The position numbers were made by a program, and so were the translations under genes. Of a stretch of DNA of 64,000 bases, positions 1-9,441 are shown one piece after another. Numbering within the stretch: position 1 is the first letter of the stretch; every line of letters starts with the position of its first letter. This DNA comes from Alphaproteobacteria bacterium. GTDB taxonomy: Bacteria; Pseudomonadota; Alphaproteobacteria; Rhizobiales; JAKIUO01. A model generated the notes under the pieces. That model made no database searches. It had not been told where the DNA came from and was given only the letters and a program-made list of their open reading frames with translations. The stretch is taken from NCBI GenBank assembly GCA_024280895.1, contig JAJRPI010000096.1:1-64000 (forward strand), written 5' to 3'.

Positions 1-222
1 GGCAAGATTGGCAACTGGCCCAAGTGTCGCAACAAGCCAAAGATGACTTGCGCGAAAATCGGCAAGATCGGTAATTGGCCCAAGTGTCGCAACAAGCCGA
101 AGATGACTTGCGCGAAAATCGGCAAGATCGGTAATTGGCCCAAGTGCCGTAACAAGCCCAAGATGACTTGTGCGAAAATCGGCAAGATCGGTAATTGGCC
201 CAAATGTCGTAACAGGCCAATC
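1..222 (+). repeat. 60-bp coding tandem repeat
   Basis: Period of exactly 60 bp. Units begin with ATG ACT TG at 43, 103 and 163, preceded by a partial unit at 1-42. Differences between neighbours are mostly third-position changes. The repeat lies wholly inside the reading frame, and the array continues to the left of the window by an unknown amount. Confidence 0.9.
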
Positions 223-303
223 ATCAACTACAAGCCAAAGAGAAGCTGCAAGAGCATCGGTAAAGCCGGCAATTGGCCCAAATGCTATACGCAGATAAAA
301 TAG
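1..303 (+). CDS. Tandem-repeat Cys/Lys-rich protein, C-terminal part (start lies outside the window)
   Basis: The open frame runs from the first base of the window to TAG at 301-303, so only the C-terminal 100 residues are seen. The protein is made of a 20-residue unit with two cysteines spaced C-x11-C and a constant GKIGNWPKC core. Complete units are encoded at 43-102, 103-162 and 163-222, preceded by a partial one at 1-42. A short spacer (IINYKPK) leads into a diverged last unit at 241-300 that keeps both cysteines. The DNA units differ by only a few bases, so copy number has changed recently or the units are being homogenised. Every unit is basic (five or six Lys/Arg). I recognise no family. 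Paired cysteines suggest an exported disulfide-linked repeat protein, but the N-terminus is not visible, so this is inference. Confidence 0.75.
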   Translation, partial: GKIGNWPKCRNKPKMTCAKIGKIGNWPKCRNKPKMTCAKIGKIGNWPKCRNKPKMTCAKIGKIGNWPKCRNRPIINYKPKRSCKSIGKAGNWPKCYTQIK

Positions 304-316
304 GCAACAGACCATT

Positions 317-348
317 AAAAATGGCCCTCATTTTGAGGGCCATTTTTT
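317..348. terminator. Bidirectional intrinsic terminator
   Basis: A near-perfect hairpin with stem ATGGCCCTCA/TGAGGGCCAT and a 2-3 nt loop. A-runs flank it on the left and T-runs on the right, so it can work on both strands. It lies between the convergent repeat-protein gene (ends 303) and plsC (ends 371). Confidence 0.85.
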
Positions 349-370
349 TGTCATCTAACTTGTTCCACGA

Positions 371-1126
371 TCAAACGCGAGCAACATAATCTTTTGGCGT
401 AGGTGGGGGATTTGGACCGGCCAACGCTTCCGCCATCAACCGGTTGGTCGCTGGCTCAATGGCCCCTTGCAGCGCCGCCATGAACTCTTCATCATTGAGC
501 CCTGGCTCAATGGCTGGTAGAAATTCAACGATAACTTTACCGGGATGACGTTTGAATTCGCGCCGCCGCCAATACAGCCCTGAATTGAGTGCCACTGGCA
601 CAACGGGGATGCCCAACTCTTTATACATAGCAACAATACCGCGCTTGTAACGAGGTTCTGCGCCAGGCTCGCGGCGATTGCCTTCGGGAAAAATGAAAAT
701 TTCACGTTCCTGTTCAACCGATTTGCGGGCACTTTCAACCAGTTGCTTGATAGCCAAGCGTCCCTTGCCCCGCTGCACCGGGATCATATCCATTTTAGTT
801 GCGAACCAGCCTAGAAAGGGGATCGCCATCAGCTCGGATTTGAGAATCACGGCAGGGTCGTCAAAATAGGGAATAAGTGCGAAAACATCCCAGGTTGATT
901 GATGCTTGACCGCCACAATAACCGGGCCTTTGCGCAGATTTTCAAGACCCCGCGCATCGGTTTCAAGACCAACAATCACCTTCAAAGACCATAAAAGGGA
1001 GCGCGCAATACCACCATAAATACCGCGTACAACCGTTCGTCTTGAGGCCAACAGCAAAGGGGCACCAAAGACAAAATAAAAGGGCACGATCAGATAGAAA
1101 GCAATATTATATAAAAGGCTACGCAT
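371..1126 (-). CDS. plsC: 1-acyl-sn-glycerol-3-phosphate acyltransferase (PlsC family)
   Basis: Transfers an acyl chain to the sn-2 position of lysophosphatidic acid to give phosphatidic acid, at the inner membrane. The 251-residue protein starts with a hydrophobic segment (residues 3-27). It then has the catalytic H-x4-D motif HQSTWD at 75-80 and the FPEGNRR substrate motif at 146-152, the hallmarks of the family. The frame stays open to 1189, but the only upstream start is TTG. The ATG at 1126 gives the usual N-terminus (MRSLLYN) and leaves 25 nt after the upstream gene's stop at 1152. It is the last gene of an ftsE-ftsX/ydcF-plsC series, a common order in Hyphomicrobiales, so co-transcription is likely. 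Confidence 0.92.
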   Translation of the reverse strand: MRSLLYNIAFYLIVPFYFVFGAPLLLASRRTVVRGIYGGIARSLLWSLKVIVGLETDARGLENLRKGPVIVAVKHQSTWDVFALIPYFDDPAVILKSELMAIPFLGWFATKMDMIPVQRGKGRLAIKQLVESARKSVEQEREIFIFPEGNRREPGAEPRYKRGIVAMYKELGIPVVPVALNSGLYWRRREFKRHPGKVIVEFLPAIEPGLNDEEFMAALQGAIEPATNRLMAEALAGPNPPPTPKDYVARV

Positions 1127-1151
1127 AACCCAAGGGCTATCGGGTTTTGCC

Positions 1152-2822
1152 TTATCCGGCAAGCATATTCGCGACCTTGGAGAAACCAAGCTTGGTGATC
1201 GAGGGGATGTATTTCAGATATTCAGAGAACAATAGTTTCATCGTATCACCATCCGACCACCACTTATCAATCTGCACATTGGAACTGGCAACACCATAGG
1301 CCGTGAGCTTTGCGGTTGGCATGGCTGATCTAAACTCAGCGATAGCCCGTGGCATGTGATAGGAACTGGTCACCACAATCAAAGAGCGAAAACCTTTTTG
1401 ACGCGACCATGATCGCGCTTCTTGAGCATTCCCGAATGTATCCTTGGCGGCACGGCCAAGGTCAATGCAGCAGTTAAACAAGGGTTTGGCACCGGGAAAT
1501 AATCTTGCCAGTTGCGCAACGGATGTTTGCGCATGTACGCCAGAAATCAGCAAGCGCTTGGCCTTACCAGCCGCCAACAGTTTCAAAGCCTTGTTGATAC
1601 GTGACTTGCCGCCGGTCAGCACCACAATGCCATCCGCCTGCTTAACCGATTGCGCTCCACGGCGATCAATCGAGCTCGCATAGATCACAAACCCCAGCCC
1701 AAACGCCAGGAACAACAAGAATGTACTTTTTAGAATCACCCCTACCCCCCTGAGTAAGCCGCCCTTTAAAGGTGCTGCGCCGTTTGCGACACGCCCCTTT
1801 TTACGCGACGATACCCCAAACCGCTTGCGAGGGGAATAGTTAGGGTTCGCAATAGTTCCCTCAGTGTTAAGAATACGGTCAACCCAATAGCTTGAAGTGA
1901 ACATGCAAATGCCCGCAACCGCCACAACGATGAACCCAAGCAGGCTATAGCCAAAAAAATCAAGTTGGGCCGAACCAACGAGTTGCTTGATTTCAGAAGC
2001 AGTGACCGACCCTCCGCCAAGCATCTGGATGGCAAAAGGGGCAAAAAAGAACATCGCCCCGGCCGCCAAAGCCCCCAGCAGTCCAGAACGGATGCCAAGC
2101 GCCAGAAAATGGCGTTCAAATTCACTGGCGATGAATTTTCGCTGGGCACCAACAAAATGCAGCACTTCGACAATCTCGTGATTGGAGGCCATGGCGCTAC
2201 GCGCCGCCGACACAATGACAGCGATGGTCGCTGTGGCGACGAGCAGCAATATACCTAAGCCAGCCACCGCGACCGAACGAGTGAGAGATCTGATTTGCGA
2301 TTGCCAATGACGGTGATCATCGAGTAACACCCCCTCTTGAAAGCGAGCCGACAGATTCTGCCGCACTCTTGACAGATCCGGTGGCCGATTGCGGTCGATC
2401 TCGATGGCGATCAGACGCGGCACAGGCAGCCCGAGCAAGCCACTATTGGCACCAAGCCAGGGTTCGAGCAAAGCGGAAGATTCCTCAAGGCTCAAGGGGC
2501 GGACCTCCTTGATGCCAACCTGGCGCTGCAGGATCGAGGCCACCAAAGCAACCTGCTTGTCCATATCAAGCCCCTCGCGCGGCGCCACCTGAACGGTTAC
2601 TTCACTAGCAATATCATTATACCAGGCATCCGCAGACTGATTGACCATATAGACCATGCCCGCCGTCAGACAGGCGAGAAAGGACATGATGGAAATCACC
2701 GCCGTCAATGCACGCCCCGATACCGAACTTTGCGGAACAATCTGCGTCGACCCGGCCAGCTGGCGTCGCGGCCAGAACGCCTCCGACACCCCCAGCACAA
2801 ATGTCGTGGCAAACTGCTTCAT
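1152..2822 (-). CDS. ftsX: FtsX division protein fused to a YdcF-type DUF218 domain
   Basis: One uninterrupted frame of 556 codons joins two proteins normally encoded by separate neighbouring genes. Residues 1-318 are FtsX: membrane helices near 38-60, 184-206, 243-265 and 290-312, with the periplasmic loop between the first two. Residues 319-355 are a basic, proline-containing linker. Residues 357-384 are a fifth membrane helix, and 395-550 are a DUF218/YdcF domain (VLTGGKSR at 401-408, SSYHMPRA at 486-493). FtsX works with the ATPase FtsE in an ABC-type complex at the septum that controls cell-wall hydrolases; YdcF-like domains have little-known envelope roles. The start overlaps the ftsE stop by 4 nt. 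A GTG at 1739, preceded by an A-G-rich Shine-Dalgarno-like run, falls just before the fifth helix and could also give a free YdcF. Confidence 0.88.
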   Translation of the reverse strand: MKQFATTFVLGVSEAFWPRRQLAGSTQIVPQSSVSGRALTAVISIMSFLACLTAGMVYMVNQSADAWYNDIASEVTVQVAPREGLDMDKQVALVASILQRQVGIKEVRPLSLEESSALLEPWLGANSGLLGLPVPRLIAIEIDRNRPPDLSRVRQNLSARFQEGVLLDDHRHWQSQIRSLTRSVAVAGLGILLLVATATIAVIVSAARSAMASNHEIVEVLHFVGAQRKFIASEFERHFLALGIRSGLLGALAAGAMFFFAPFAIQMLGGGSVTASEIKQLVGSAQLDFFGYSLLGFIVVAVAGICMFTSSYWVDRILNTEGTIANPNYSPRKRFGVSSRKKGRVANGAAPLKGGLLRGVGVILKSTFLLFLAFGLGFVIYASSIDRRGAQSVKQADGIVVLTGGKSRINKALKLLAAGKAKRLLISGVHAQTSVAQLARLFPGAKPLFNCCIDLGRAAKDTFGNAQEARSWSRQKGFRSLIVVTSSYHMPRAIAEFRSAMPTAKLTAYGVASSNVQIDKWWSDGDTMKLLFSEYLKYIPSITKLGFSKVANMLAG

Positions 2823-3478
2823 GACCTCACCTGCAAAGACCCATCTGCCAACACCAGCCTTGGGGCATTATACTGCTTGACCAAGTCGTGATCATGGGTA
2901 GCGATAACCACAGAAGTACCCAGATGATTAAGTTCTATAAACAGGCGCAACAATCGGCGTGCCATGCGCGGGTCAACATTGCCGGTTGGTTCATCGGCCA
3001 GCAATAATTCAGGCTTACCAATCACGGCTCTGGCGATGGCGGCACGCTGCTTTTCACCCCCCGATAAAATATGTGGATAGGCATGAATCCGGTTACCAAG
3101 CCCCACCCATTTCAGCAATTCGGTGACATCTTCCTTATAGTCGCTCTCACGGCGTCCTTGCACGCGCAAAGGTAGAGCCACATTTTCCCATGTGGTCATA
3201 TGATCGAGCAGGCGAAAATCCTGAAACACAATGCCGATGCGGCGGCGCAGAGCGGCGCGCTCTTCAGGGGGCACAAGGGCGAGGTTTTTCTGAAACAGGA
3301 ATATATTGCCATCATTGGGGAACAAGGACATGAACAACAGCCGCAAAAGAGTCGTTTTACCGGCCCCAGAGGCACCTGTAAGGAAATGAAAACTGCCTGC
3401 AGGAAGGTGAAAGTTGACGTTTCGCAGGACCTCAGGACCCCTATTATACAACATGGAAACATTTTCAAAACGGATCAC
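2819..3478 (-). CDS. ftsE: Cell division ATP-binding protein FtsE
   Basis: ATPase half of the FtsEX complex, which couples ATP hydrolysis in the cytoplasm to septal peptidoglycan hydrolase control. Motifs, counted from the chosen start: Walker A GASGAGKT at 35-42, Q-loop FQDFRL at 85-90, ABC signature LSGGEKQR at 138-145, Walker B LLLADEPTG at 158-166. The frame extends up to 3550, but the GTG at 3478 gives the family-typical N-terminus (VIRFENVSM) and length (219 residues), with AAGGAAAGGG upstream. The extra 24 codons look like leader. The stop overlaps the ftsX start (ATGA). Confidence 0.93.
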   Translation of the reverse strand: MIRFENVSMLYNRGPEVLRNVNFHLPAGSFHFLTGASGAGKTTLLRLLFMSLFPNDGNIFLFQKNLALVPPEERAALRRRIGIVFQDFRLLDHMTTWENVALPLRVQGRRESDYKEDVTELLKWVGLGNRIHAYPHILSGGEKQRAAIARAVIGKPELLLADEPTGNVDPRMARRLLRLFIELNHLGTSVVIATHDHDLVKQYNAPRLVLADGSLQVRS

Positions 3479-3844
3479 GTTGGCGGCCCTTTCCTTGATT
3501 TGGTTGTGACCCGTATGGTCCGCGCGGCGCTGATCCGCTAATGTCTGCAAAATAGATGATTACTGGTTCTTCGCCCCCAGATCTTACGGGTTAAGACTCT
3601 CTTATGGCAAATTCGATATACAAAGTACGCACAAGTAGTTTTTGATCTATTCGTCAAACATGCCGAATCACCTATGATAGTGAGGAGGTATGCGGATTGA
3701 ACGCACCAACTACAAGGCCGCTATACCACTTTTTTTGGCGTATCAGCATGTCAAAAACAAGGCTTGTAACAGAAATCTATTTGGGTGATTTTGCGTTCAT
3801 CATAACCAATATGCAAGAGTACAGATCTTGGGAGACCGTTTGCA
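3479..3844. other. Divergent intergenic region ftsE / zinc-ribbon gene
   Basis: 366 bp between two divergently read genes, so it should carry both promoters. I could not assign -35/-10 boxes with confidence. A 32-codon frame at 3690-3788 follows GAGGAGGT, but the spacing to its ATG is only about two bases. I do not call it a gene. Confidence 0.5.
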
Positions 3845-4930
3845 GTGAATATCAAATGCCCGCAATGTGATACGCTTTATGATGTATCAAGCGAGATCGC
3901 CAATAGCGGGGCGCAGGTTCAATGCGCCAAATGCAACGATATTTTCGCCGCCACGCCTGCTCCTGAACCAACCCCGCTCCCACAAACAGAGATAGAACCA
4001 GCCGCGGATCCCCTTCTTGAAGCTGTTGCGCCAGAAGTACAAGAAGTTCCAGAAAATGAGGCTTCATCTGATCTCTTGAACGAAGATGAAAAAGCCTTCT
4101 TTGCGGGACTTGTCGAAAAGCTGTCAGACGATGAGGACGGTGAACCGGCTCCAGATAGCGCGCCCGAACAAGAATTGGTGCCCCTTGAGACCACCCCAAC
4201 TCCAGAAGTCGCCGAGCCGCCAGCGCTCGAACTTGAAAATGATGATATTGGCTGGATCGAGGACGAGACGGATGAGCAACCGGTTGACGAAACGCCAGTC
4301 AAGGAGGCAGTTGAAGAGCCTGCCGAAGAACCTGTAGCCCTCGCAAGCCCTGATCTCGTGGCTGCCGACGATCTATTCGAAGATGTTGATCTCCAAACCG
4401 AACCGGAACCAGCACCAGCACCAGAAAACGTGATCGCGCTCACCGAACCCATTGAAGAGCTTGCTCCTCAAAAACTTACAGACCGTCTAAAAGTTCCGCA
4501 ATTGTCTCGCGTTCACATCGGCTGGGGAGCGCTTGCCGCCAGCGTCACTTTCATCTTTGTTGCGGCCACCACGTTCAGGGTGCCCATCGTCAAGGCCCTG
4601 CCGGGCATGGCAGGGATATATGAAAAAGCTGGTTATCCCGTCAATATCAGGGGTTTGGAATTTCTTGGTCTCAATCATCAATGGATGGATCAAGGCGGGC
4701 GCATGCGTCTCGTAGTGCGTGGCGAGATCGTCAATATCACCGATGAAGCCATGCCAGTTCCGCAAATTCTCTTTTCCATGCTCGACAAAAGCGGTCTTGA
4801 GTTTTTTCAATGGACGGAAAAAGCTGGCCCCAGCTTGCTGCAGCCCAGGGCTCGCACCCGTTTTCGGGCCCAAATCCCCGCCCCCGCCGACCGGGTTCGT
4901 CAACTTAAAATACGCTTTGCCAATCGCTGA
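3845..4930 (+). CDS. MJ0042-type zinc-ribbon, DUF3426 membrane protein
   Basis: 361 residues in three parts. An N-terminal zinc ribbon has CPQC at 5-8 and CAKC at 27-30. A long acidic, proline- and glutamate-rich region (about 35-215) is probably disordered. One membrane helix (about 226-244) is followed by a C-terminal DUF3426 domain. This is the standard build of the family, whose function is not established. The start is GTG at 3845 after GGGAG. The family commonly sits between ftsE and hpt in Hyphomicrobiales, as here; the hpt start follows 59 bp after its stop. Confidence 0.85.
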   Translation: MNIKCPQCDTLYDVSSEIANSGAQVQCAKCNDIFAATPAPEPTPLPQTEIEPAADPLLEAVAPEVQEVPENEASSDLLNEDEKAFFAGLVEKLSDDEDGEPAPDSAPEQELVPLETTPTPEVAEPPALELENDDIGWIEDETDEQPVDETPVKEAVEEPAEEPVALASPDLVAADDLFEDVDLQTEPEPAPAPENVIALTEPIEELAPQKLTDRLKVPQLSRVHIGWGALAASVTFIFVAATTFRVPIVKALPGMAGIYEKAGYPVNIRGLEFLGLNHQWMDQGGRMRLVVRGEIVNITDEAMPVPQILFSMLDKSGLEFFQWTEKAGPSLLQPRARTRFRAQIPAPADRVRQLKIRFANR

Positions 4931-4989
4931 GAAAACCGCTAGTTTGCAGCTTATCTCAACAAAGCCAGCAAAGATGCCCCAGCAAAAAC

Positions 4990-5556
4990 ATGACGACCCC
5001 TCCTCTTAAAACGAACAGTTCCGAACCCCGTATTGACGTTTTGTTCAGCGCGACGCAAATCGCTGATCGCAACAAACTTTTAGCCACGGAAATTGCCGCA
5101 CATCACAACAAGGACCTTCTGGTCATTCCGGTGCTCAAAGGCAGTTTCATTTTTGCCGCTGATCTCATTCGCGAAATGCACCATAACCAGCTGTCGCCCC
5201 AGGTCGATTTTCTATATCTGGCCAGCTATTATGACGGCACCAAATCAAGTGGCAAGGTCGACATTTTACGCGATATTGAGACCGACGTGTCGGGGCGCGA
5301 TGTTCTACTTATTGATGATATATTGGAGAGTGGCCGCACTTTGCAATTTGCCGCCGACCTGATGCGTTCACGCGGCGCCGCCAGCGTTAAAATCTGCGTT
5401 TTTCTGGATAAAAAAGTGCTGCGCGCCAAGGATATCGCCCTCGATCCCGACTATGTCGGCTTCACCTGCTCCGATCTTTTCGTCATCGGCTACGGCATGG
5501 ACCTCGCCCAACGCTACCGCGAACTACCATTCGTCGGGCATATCGTTGAAGAATGA
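4990..5556 (+). CDS. hpt: Hypoxanthine phosphoribosyltransferase
   Basis: Purine salvage: hypoxanthine (or guanine) plus PRPP gives IMP (or GMP). The PRPP-binding motif VLLIDDILESGRTL lies at 105-118, with the conserved flexible-loop SYYDGT region at 79-84. 188 residues, close to family length. It probably shares a transcript with the DUF3426 gene upstream and ends at a terminator in the gap to the convergent clpB. Confidence 0.92.
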   Translation: MTTPPLKTNSSEPRIDVLFSATQIADRNKLLATEIAAHHNKDLLVIPVLKGSFIFAADLIREMHHNQLSPQVDFLYLASYYDGTKSSGKVDILRDIETDVSGRDVLLIDDILESGRTLQFAADLMRSRGAASVKICVFLDKKVLRAKDIALDPDYVGFTCSDLFVIGYGMDLAQRYRELPFVGHIVEE

Positions 5557-5590
5557 GTTTACCTCACTATCGTGCCACCATCCCCCAAAA

Positions 5591-5623
5591 TCCCTCCCCC
5601 GTTTCCGGGAGAGGGGTTTTTTT
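5591..5623 (+). terminator. Intrinsic terminator after hpt
   Basis: A GC-rich imperfect hairpin (CCTCCCCCG / CCGGGAGAGG, loop about TTT) followed by seven T. It sits between the hpt stop and the convergent clpB stop, which the T-run touches. Confidence 0.7.
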
Positions 5624-8228
5624 AAAGCGGGCGCATCTCGACTTCGACACCGTTCAAGGTGATGTTGCCGTTTTGGGTCGAGACAGTGACCTCGTCGCCA
5701 TCCTTGATTTTGCCGCCCAAAATCAGCTCGGACATGGGGTCTTGCAAGGCCTTTTGGATGACGCGTTTCAAGGGCCGCGCGCCATAGGCCGGATCATAAC
5801 CTTTGTTGGCCAGCCATTGCCGGGCGTCCTCGTCAAGAGCGATGGTCATTTTGCGATCATCCAGCAGTTTTTGCAGCCGTTTGATCTGGATATCGACGAT
5901 TGAGGCCATCATGTCGCGTTTTAAGCGGTGGAACAATATGATCTCGTCAAGCCGGTTTAAGAACTCTGGTCTAAAGCCCGATTTGACCACCGCCATCACT
6001 TCATCGCGCACCTCATCAACGTCTTGATCCTCGCGCAGATTGACGAGGAATTCAGAGCCCATATTAGAGGTCATAATGATCAGCACATTGCGAAAATCAA
6101 CTGTTCGTCCCTGCCCATCGGTCAAGCGGCCATCATCCAATACTTGCAACAGGACATTGAACACATCTGGATGTGCTTTCTCGATTTCATCAAATAAAAC
6201 GACCTGATAGGGCCTGCGCCGCACCGCTTCCGTCAAGGAGCCGCCCTCTTCATAGCCGACATATCCAGGAGGCGCACCGATCAGACGAGCGACCGAATGT
6301 TTCTCCATATATTCCGACATATCAATGCGGGCCATGGCCGTTTCATCATCAAACAAGAAACTTGCCAGCGCTTTGGTTAGCTCGGTTTTACCGACCCCGG
6401 TGGGGCCCAAAAACATAAACGATCCAATGGGCCGATTGGGGTCTTGCAGACCGGCACGAGCGCGGCGAACAGCCGTTGCAACAGCGCGCACGGCTTCGCT
6501 TTGACCAATCACTCGCTTGGCCAGCACGTCTTCCATTTTCAGCAGTTTTTCGCGTTCGCCCGTCAGCATTTTATCAACGGGAATACCGGTCCAGCGTGAC
6601 ACAACGCCCGCAATATGATCGGCAGTAACGGCTTCTTCCACCATCAGCTCACCATTGTCCTCATCGCCTTGTTCACGTTCTTGCAAACGTTTTTCAAGTT
6701 CGGGTATGGTGCTGTAGGAAAGTTCCCCAGCCTTTGACAGATCACCCTTGCGCTGCGCGCGCTCCAGCTCGATGCGGGCGCTGTCCAGCTGTTCTTTAAT
6801 AGCCTGCGCTCCTGCCAGCTTGTCCTTTTCGGACTGCCAGCGCGCCGTCAGCGTCGCAGATTTCTCTTCCAGATCCGCCAGCTCTTTTTCAAGCGTTGCA
6901 AGCCGGTCTTTGGAGGCGTCATCCTCTTCAACGCGCAAGGCTTCGCGCTCGATCTTCATCTGAATGATGCGCCGATCAAGTTCGTCCAGCTCTTCTGGCT
7001 TGCTGTCCACCATCATGCGCAAACGCGAGGCCGCCTCGTCCATCAGATCGATGGCCTTGTCGGGCAAAAACCGATCAGAAATATAGCGGTTCGACAGGGT
7101 CGCTGCGCTAACCAGCGCATTGTCCGTGATGCGCACGCCATGATGCAGCTCATATTTTTCTTTGAGACCGCGCAGGATCGAAATCGTATCCTCGACATTT
7201 GGCTCGTCCACGAACACCGGCTGAAAACGCCGCGCTAGCGCTGCGTCTTTTTCAACATGTTTGCGATATTCATCAAGCGTCGTGGCACCAACGCAATGCA
7301 TCTCACCGCGCGCCAGTGCAGGTTTGAGCAAATTTCCAGCATCCATCGAGCCTTCAGATTTACCCGCCCCAACAATGGTGTGCATTTCATCAATGAACAA
7401 AATGATCTGTCCATTGCTGTTTTCAACTTCGTTCAAAACGGCTTTCAGGCGCTCTTCAAACTCACCGCGATATTTGGCACCAGCGATCAGCGCCCCCATA
7501 TCGAGGGACAGTAGTTTTTTGTCCTTGAGGCTTTCGGGTACATCGCCCTTGATGATACGCTGCGCCAAACCTTCGGCTATCGCAGTTTTACCAACGCCGG
7601 GTTCGCCGATCAGCACCGGATTGTTTTTGGTGCGCCGCGACAAGATTTGAATAGTACGGCGAATTTCTTCATCGCGGCCAATGATCGGATCCATCTTGCC
7701 GTCGCGCGCCTGTTGTGTCAGGTCCTCCGCATATTTTTTGAGCGCATCATAGCTTTCTTCGGCGCTGGCGCTATCGGCTGTGCGGCCCTTGCGCAGATCA
7801 TTGATGGCCGCGTTGAGCGATTGCGCATTCACACCGGCATCAGCCAGAATGCGGCTGCTCTTGGCCGATTTGACAATCGCCAGCGCCAATAGCAAGCGCT
7901 CCACGGTGACATAGCTGTCTCCCGCCTTGTCGGCAACTTTTTGCGCCTCATCAAACACCTTGGCCAACGCAGGGGTCAAGCCAACCTGCCCAGCTCCACC
8001 ACCTGATACTTTGGGTAATTTGGCGAGTGCCAGTTCAGTCATTTCAAGCGCCTGCTTGGCGCGTCCGCCGGCCCGGTCGATGAGACCAGCGGCCAGTCCC
8101 TGCTCGTCGTCAAGCAGCACTTTTAGCATATGTTCGGGAGTAAATTGCTGGTGGTCTTCGCGAAGCGCAAGACCCTGCGCCGATTGCAAAAAACCCTTGG
8201 CGCGATCCGTATATTTTTCAAAATTCAT
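5622..8228 (-). CDS. clpB: ATP-dependent chaperone ClpB
   Basis: Hexameric AAA+ disaggregase that works with DnaK to resolubilise heat-damaged proteins. 868 residues: Clp N domain, first AAA+ module (GEPGVGKT near 205), a coiled-coil middle domain rich in Glu/Leu/Arg (about 410-530), and a second AAA+ module (GPTGVGKT near 605) with the ClpB-type C-terminus. The frame is open to 8321, but the ATG at 8228 gives the family N-terminus [10 protein letters not shown] and has GGAG at a proper distance; the extra 31 codons are not conserved-looking. A possible heat-shock promoter lies upstream. Confidence 0.96.
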   Translation of the reverse strand: MNFEKYTDRAKGFLQSAQGLALREDHQQFTPEHMLKVLLDDEQGLAAGLIDRAGGRAKQALEMTELALAKLPKVSGGGAGQVGLTPALAKVFDEAQKVADKAGDSYVTVERLLLALAIVKSAKSSRILADAGVNAQSLNAAINDLRKGRTADSASAEESYDALKKYAEDLTQQARDGKMDPIIGRDEEIRRTIQILSRRTKNNPVLIGEPGVGKTAIAEGLAQRIIKGDVPESLKDKKLLSLDMGALIAGAKYRGEFEERLKAVLNEVENSNGQIILFIDEMHTIVGAGKSEGSMDAGNLLKPALARGEMHCVGATTLDEYRKHVEKDAALARRFQPVFVDEPNVEDTISILRGLKEKYELHHGVRITDNALVSAATLSNRYISDRFLPDKAIDLMDEAASRLRMMVDSKPEELDELDRRIIQMKIEREALRVEEDDASKDRLATLEKELADLEEKSATLTARWQSEKDKLAGAQAIKEQLDSARIELERAQRKGDLSKAGELSYSTIPELEKRLQEREQGDEDNGELMVEEAVTADHIAGVVSRWTGIPVDKMLTGEREKLLKMEDVLAKRVIGQSEAVRAVATAVRRARAGLQDPNRPIGSFMFLGPTGVGKTELTKALASFLFDDETAMARIDMSEYMEKHSVARLIGAPPGYVGYEEGGSLTEAVRRRPYQVVLFDEIEKAHPDVFNVLLQVLDDGRLTDGQGRTVDFRNVLIIMTSNMGSEFLVNLREDQDVDEVRDEVMAVVKSGFRPEFLNRLDEIILFHRLKRDMMASIVDIQIKRLQKLLDDRKMTIALDEDARQWLANKGYDPAYGARPLKRVIQKALQDPMSELILGGKIKDGDEVTVSTQNGNITLNGVEVEMRPL

Positions 8229-8353
8229 ATCGTCTTCTCCTGGCACAAGATGCCAGCCCGCAAGGCACAAACATCTCGTCGCATCTGGTTGTTCAATCGA
8301 GTAGCAAAAACGGACCCACAAGCAGCATCCAACTGCATCTCATCTAGATGAAG

Positions 8354-8381
8354 ATATAGGGCAAAAAAGCTCGCACAAAAG
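8354..8381 (-). promoter_or_regulatory. Possible sigma-32 type promoter for clpB
   Basis: Read leftward, CCTATAT (8354-8360) fits the alphaproteobacterial heat-shock -10 pattern CYTATnT. A CTTTTG (8376-8381) lies 15 nt upstream as a poor match to the CTTG -35. The position, about 130 bp before the clpB start, is sensible. The -35 match is weak. Confidence 0.35.
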
Positions 8382-8476
8382 CCCCTTGCGTCAATTTTAC
8401 TTAATCATGATTTTCATCTAATCTTGAAGCATTATTCTTGATGTTGAAATATGGTATATGAGTTTTCGGAGATTCA

Positions 8477-9391
8477 ATGATGATACTTTTATCTGCTTAC
8501 ATTACATTGGTTTGCGCGAGCTGTACGCCGCTCATTCAGACCATGCCCCAGATTAGCTCCCATGCCTTGACCATTCCTATTGCCAAACGCTCGCGCCGAT
8601 CACGAGCCTGGGCCCAATGCCGCCGCAAATATGGCAAAAAACTAACCGGCGTAACGATGAAAAAGGGTAATCGGTTCATCTGCCACTATCGCAAGACCAA
8701 ATCCCAAATTCGCGCCAGTTGTCGCAGAAAATATGGCAAGCGCTTCATCAAACTTCTTAAAACACGCAAGGGCTATGCCTGCAGCTACAAAACCACCGGC
8801 CGCCAATTTCGCAAGCTTTGCAAACGCAAATATGGTCGTCGCTATCTGCGCGTGATCCGTAAAAAGGGACGAAATCTTCGTATTTACCGACCAAGTGAAC
8901 GCCAAATGAGCAGCACTTGCAAGAAGCGCCACGGCAAACGGTTTCTTCGTTTGACAAAAACCAATGGCCGCTATCATTGCATTTTCAAAATAAGCCACAA
9001 ACAGGCGCTAGCCCGATGCAACAAAACCTATGGCGACCGGTTTTTGCGCATGTCCAAAAACAGCAAGGGGCGCTTTACCTGCTGGTATAGACCAAGTTTT
9101 GAACAAGCCGTCAGTCAGTGCCGCAAAAATCATGGCGACAAACTCATCGATGTCATACGCAAGGACAAACGCTATATTTGCCGGTTCAGCTCTAATGCAA
9201 CAACAGGTGACAATAAATTCAGCACTCCAGATGACCAAGGAGCAGATCCTGGAAAGGGCGGCGGTTTTGATGAGCGTTTTTTTGAGCATGAACCCCGCCC
9301 AAAAGACAAGCAGCTTGAGCAAAATCCGGCCTTTCCCAGCCCCAACAATCCGACTGTCAATCCGGAGAATAAAAAAGATATCGAAGCCTGA
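8477..9391 (+). CDS. Secreted (predicted) six-unit Cys-pair repeat protein
   Basis: 304 residues. The N-terminus has a hydrophobic stretch (2-14) compatible with export. Residues 45-240 are six units of 33-34 residues, each opening with C-x3-[YH]-G-[KRD]-[KR]. First cysteines are at 48, 82, 115, 148, 181 and 215. Second cysteines, in a Y/F-x-C context, are at 69, 102, 168, 202 and 235. The third unit has lost its second cysteine (Arg/Ile there). The units are strongly basic. The tail (about 241-304) is Pro/Asn/Gly-rich and looks disordered. The start ATG has GGAG 7 nt upstream. The gene stands alone, divergent from clpB. I do not recognise the family; a role binding anionic polymers outside the cytoplasm is only a guess. 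Confidence 0.8.
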   Translation: MMILLSAYITLVCASCTPLIQTMPQISSHALTIPIAKRSRRSRAWAQCRRKYGKKLTGVTMKKGNRFICHYRKTKSQIRASCRRKYGKRFIKLLKTRKGYACSYKTTGRQFRKLCKRKYGRRYLRVIRKKGRNLRIYRPSERQMSSTCKKRHGKRFLRLTKTNGRYHCIFKISHKQALARCNKTYGDRFLRMSKNSKGRFTCWYRPSFEQAVSQCRKNHGDKLIDVIRKDKRYICRFSSNATTGDNKFSTPDDQGADPGKGGGFDERFFEHEPRPKDKQLEQNPAFPSPNNPTVNPENKKDIEA

Positions 9392-9441
9392 CCATTTGTG
9401 TTCAAGTGCCCTTCAATAAATCAGCGAATGCGAGAACATAT

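Noticed and set aside
1..222. Regular 60-bp repeats as a CRISPR array
   Set aside because: No unique spacers; the repeats are contiguous and in frame within a protein.
3690..3788. 32-codon frame after GAGGAGGT
   Set aside because: The Shine-Dalgarno-like sequence is only about two bases from the ATG, and the product resembles nothing.
3919..4452. Long Ser/Gly-rich frame opposite the DUF3426 gene
   Set aside because: It is the antisense shadow of the acidic, proline-rich region of the real gene.
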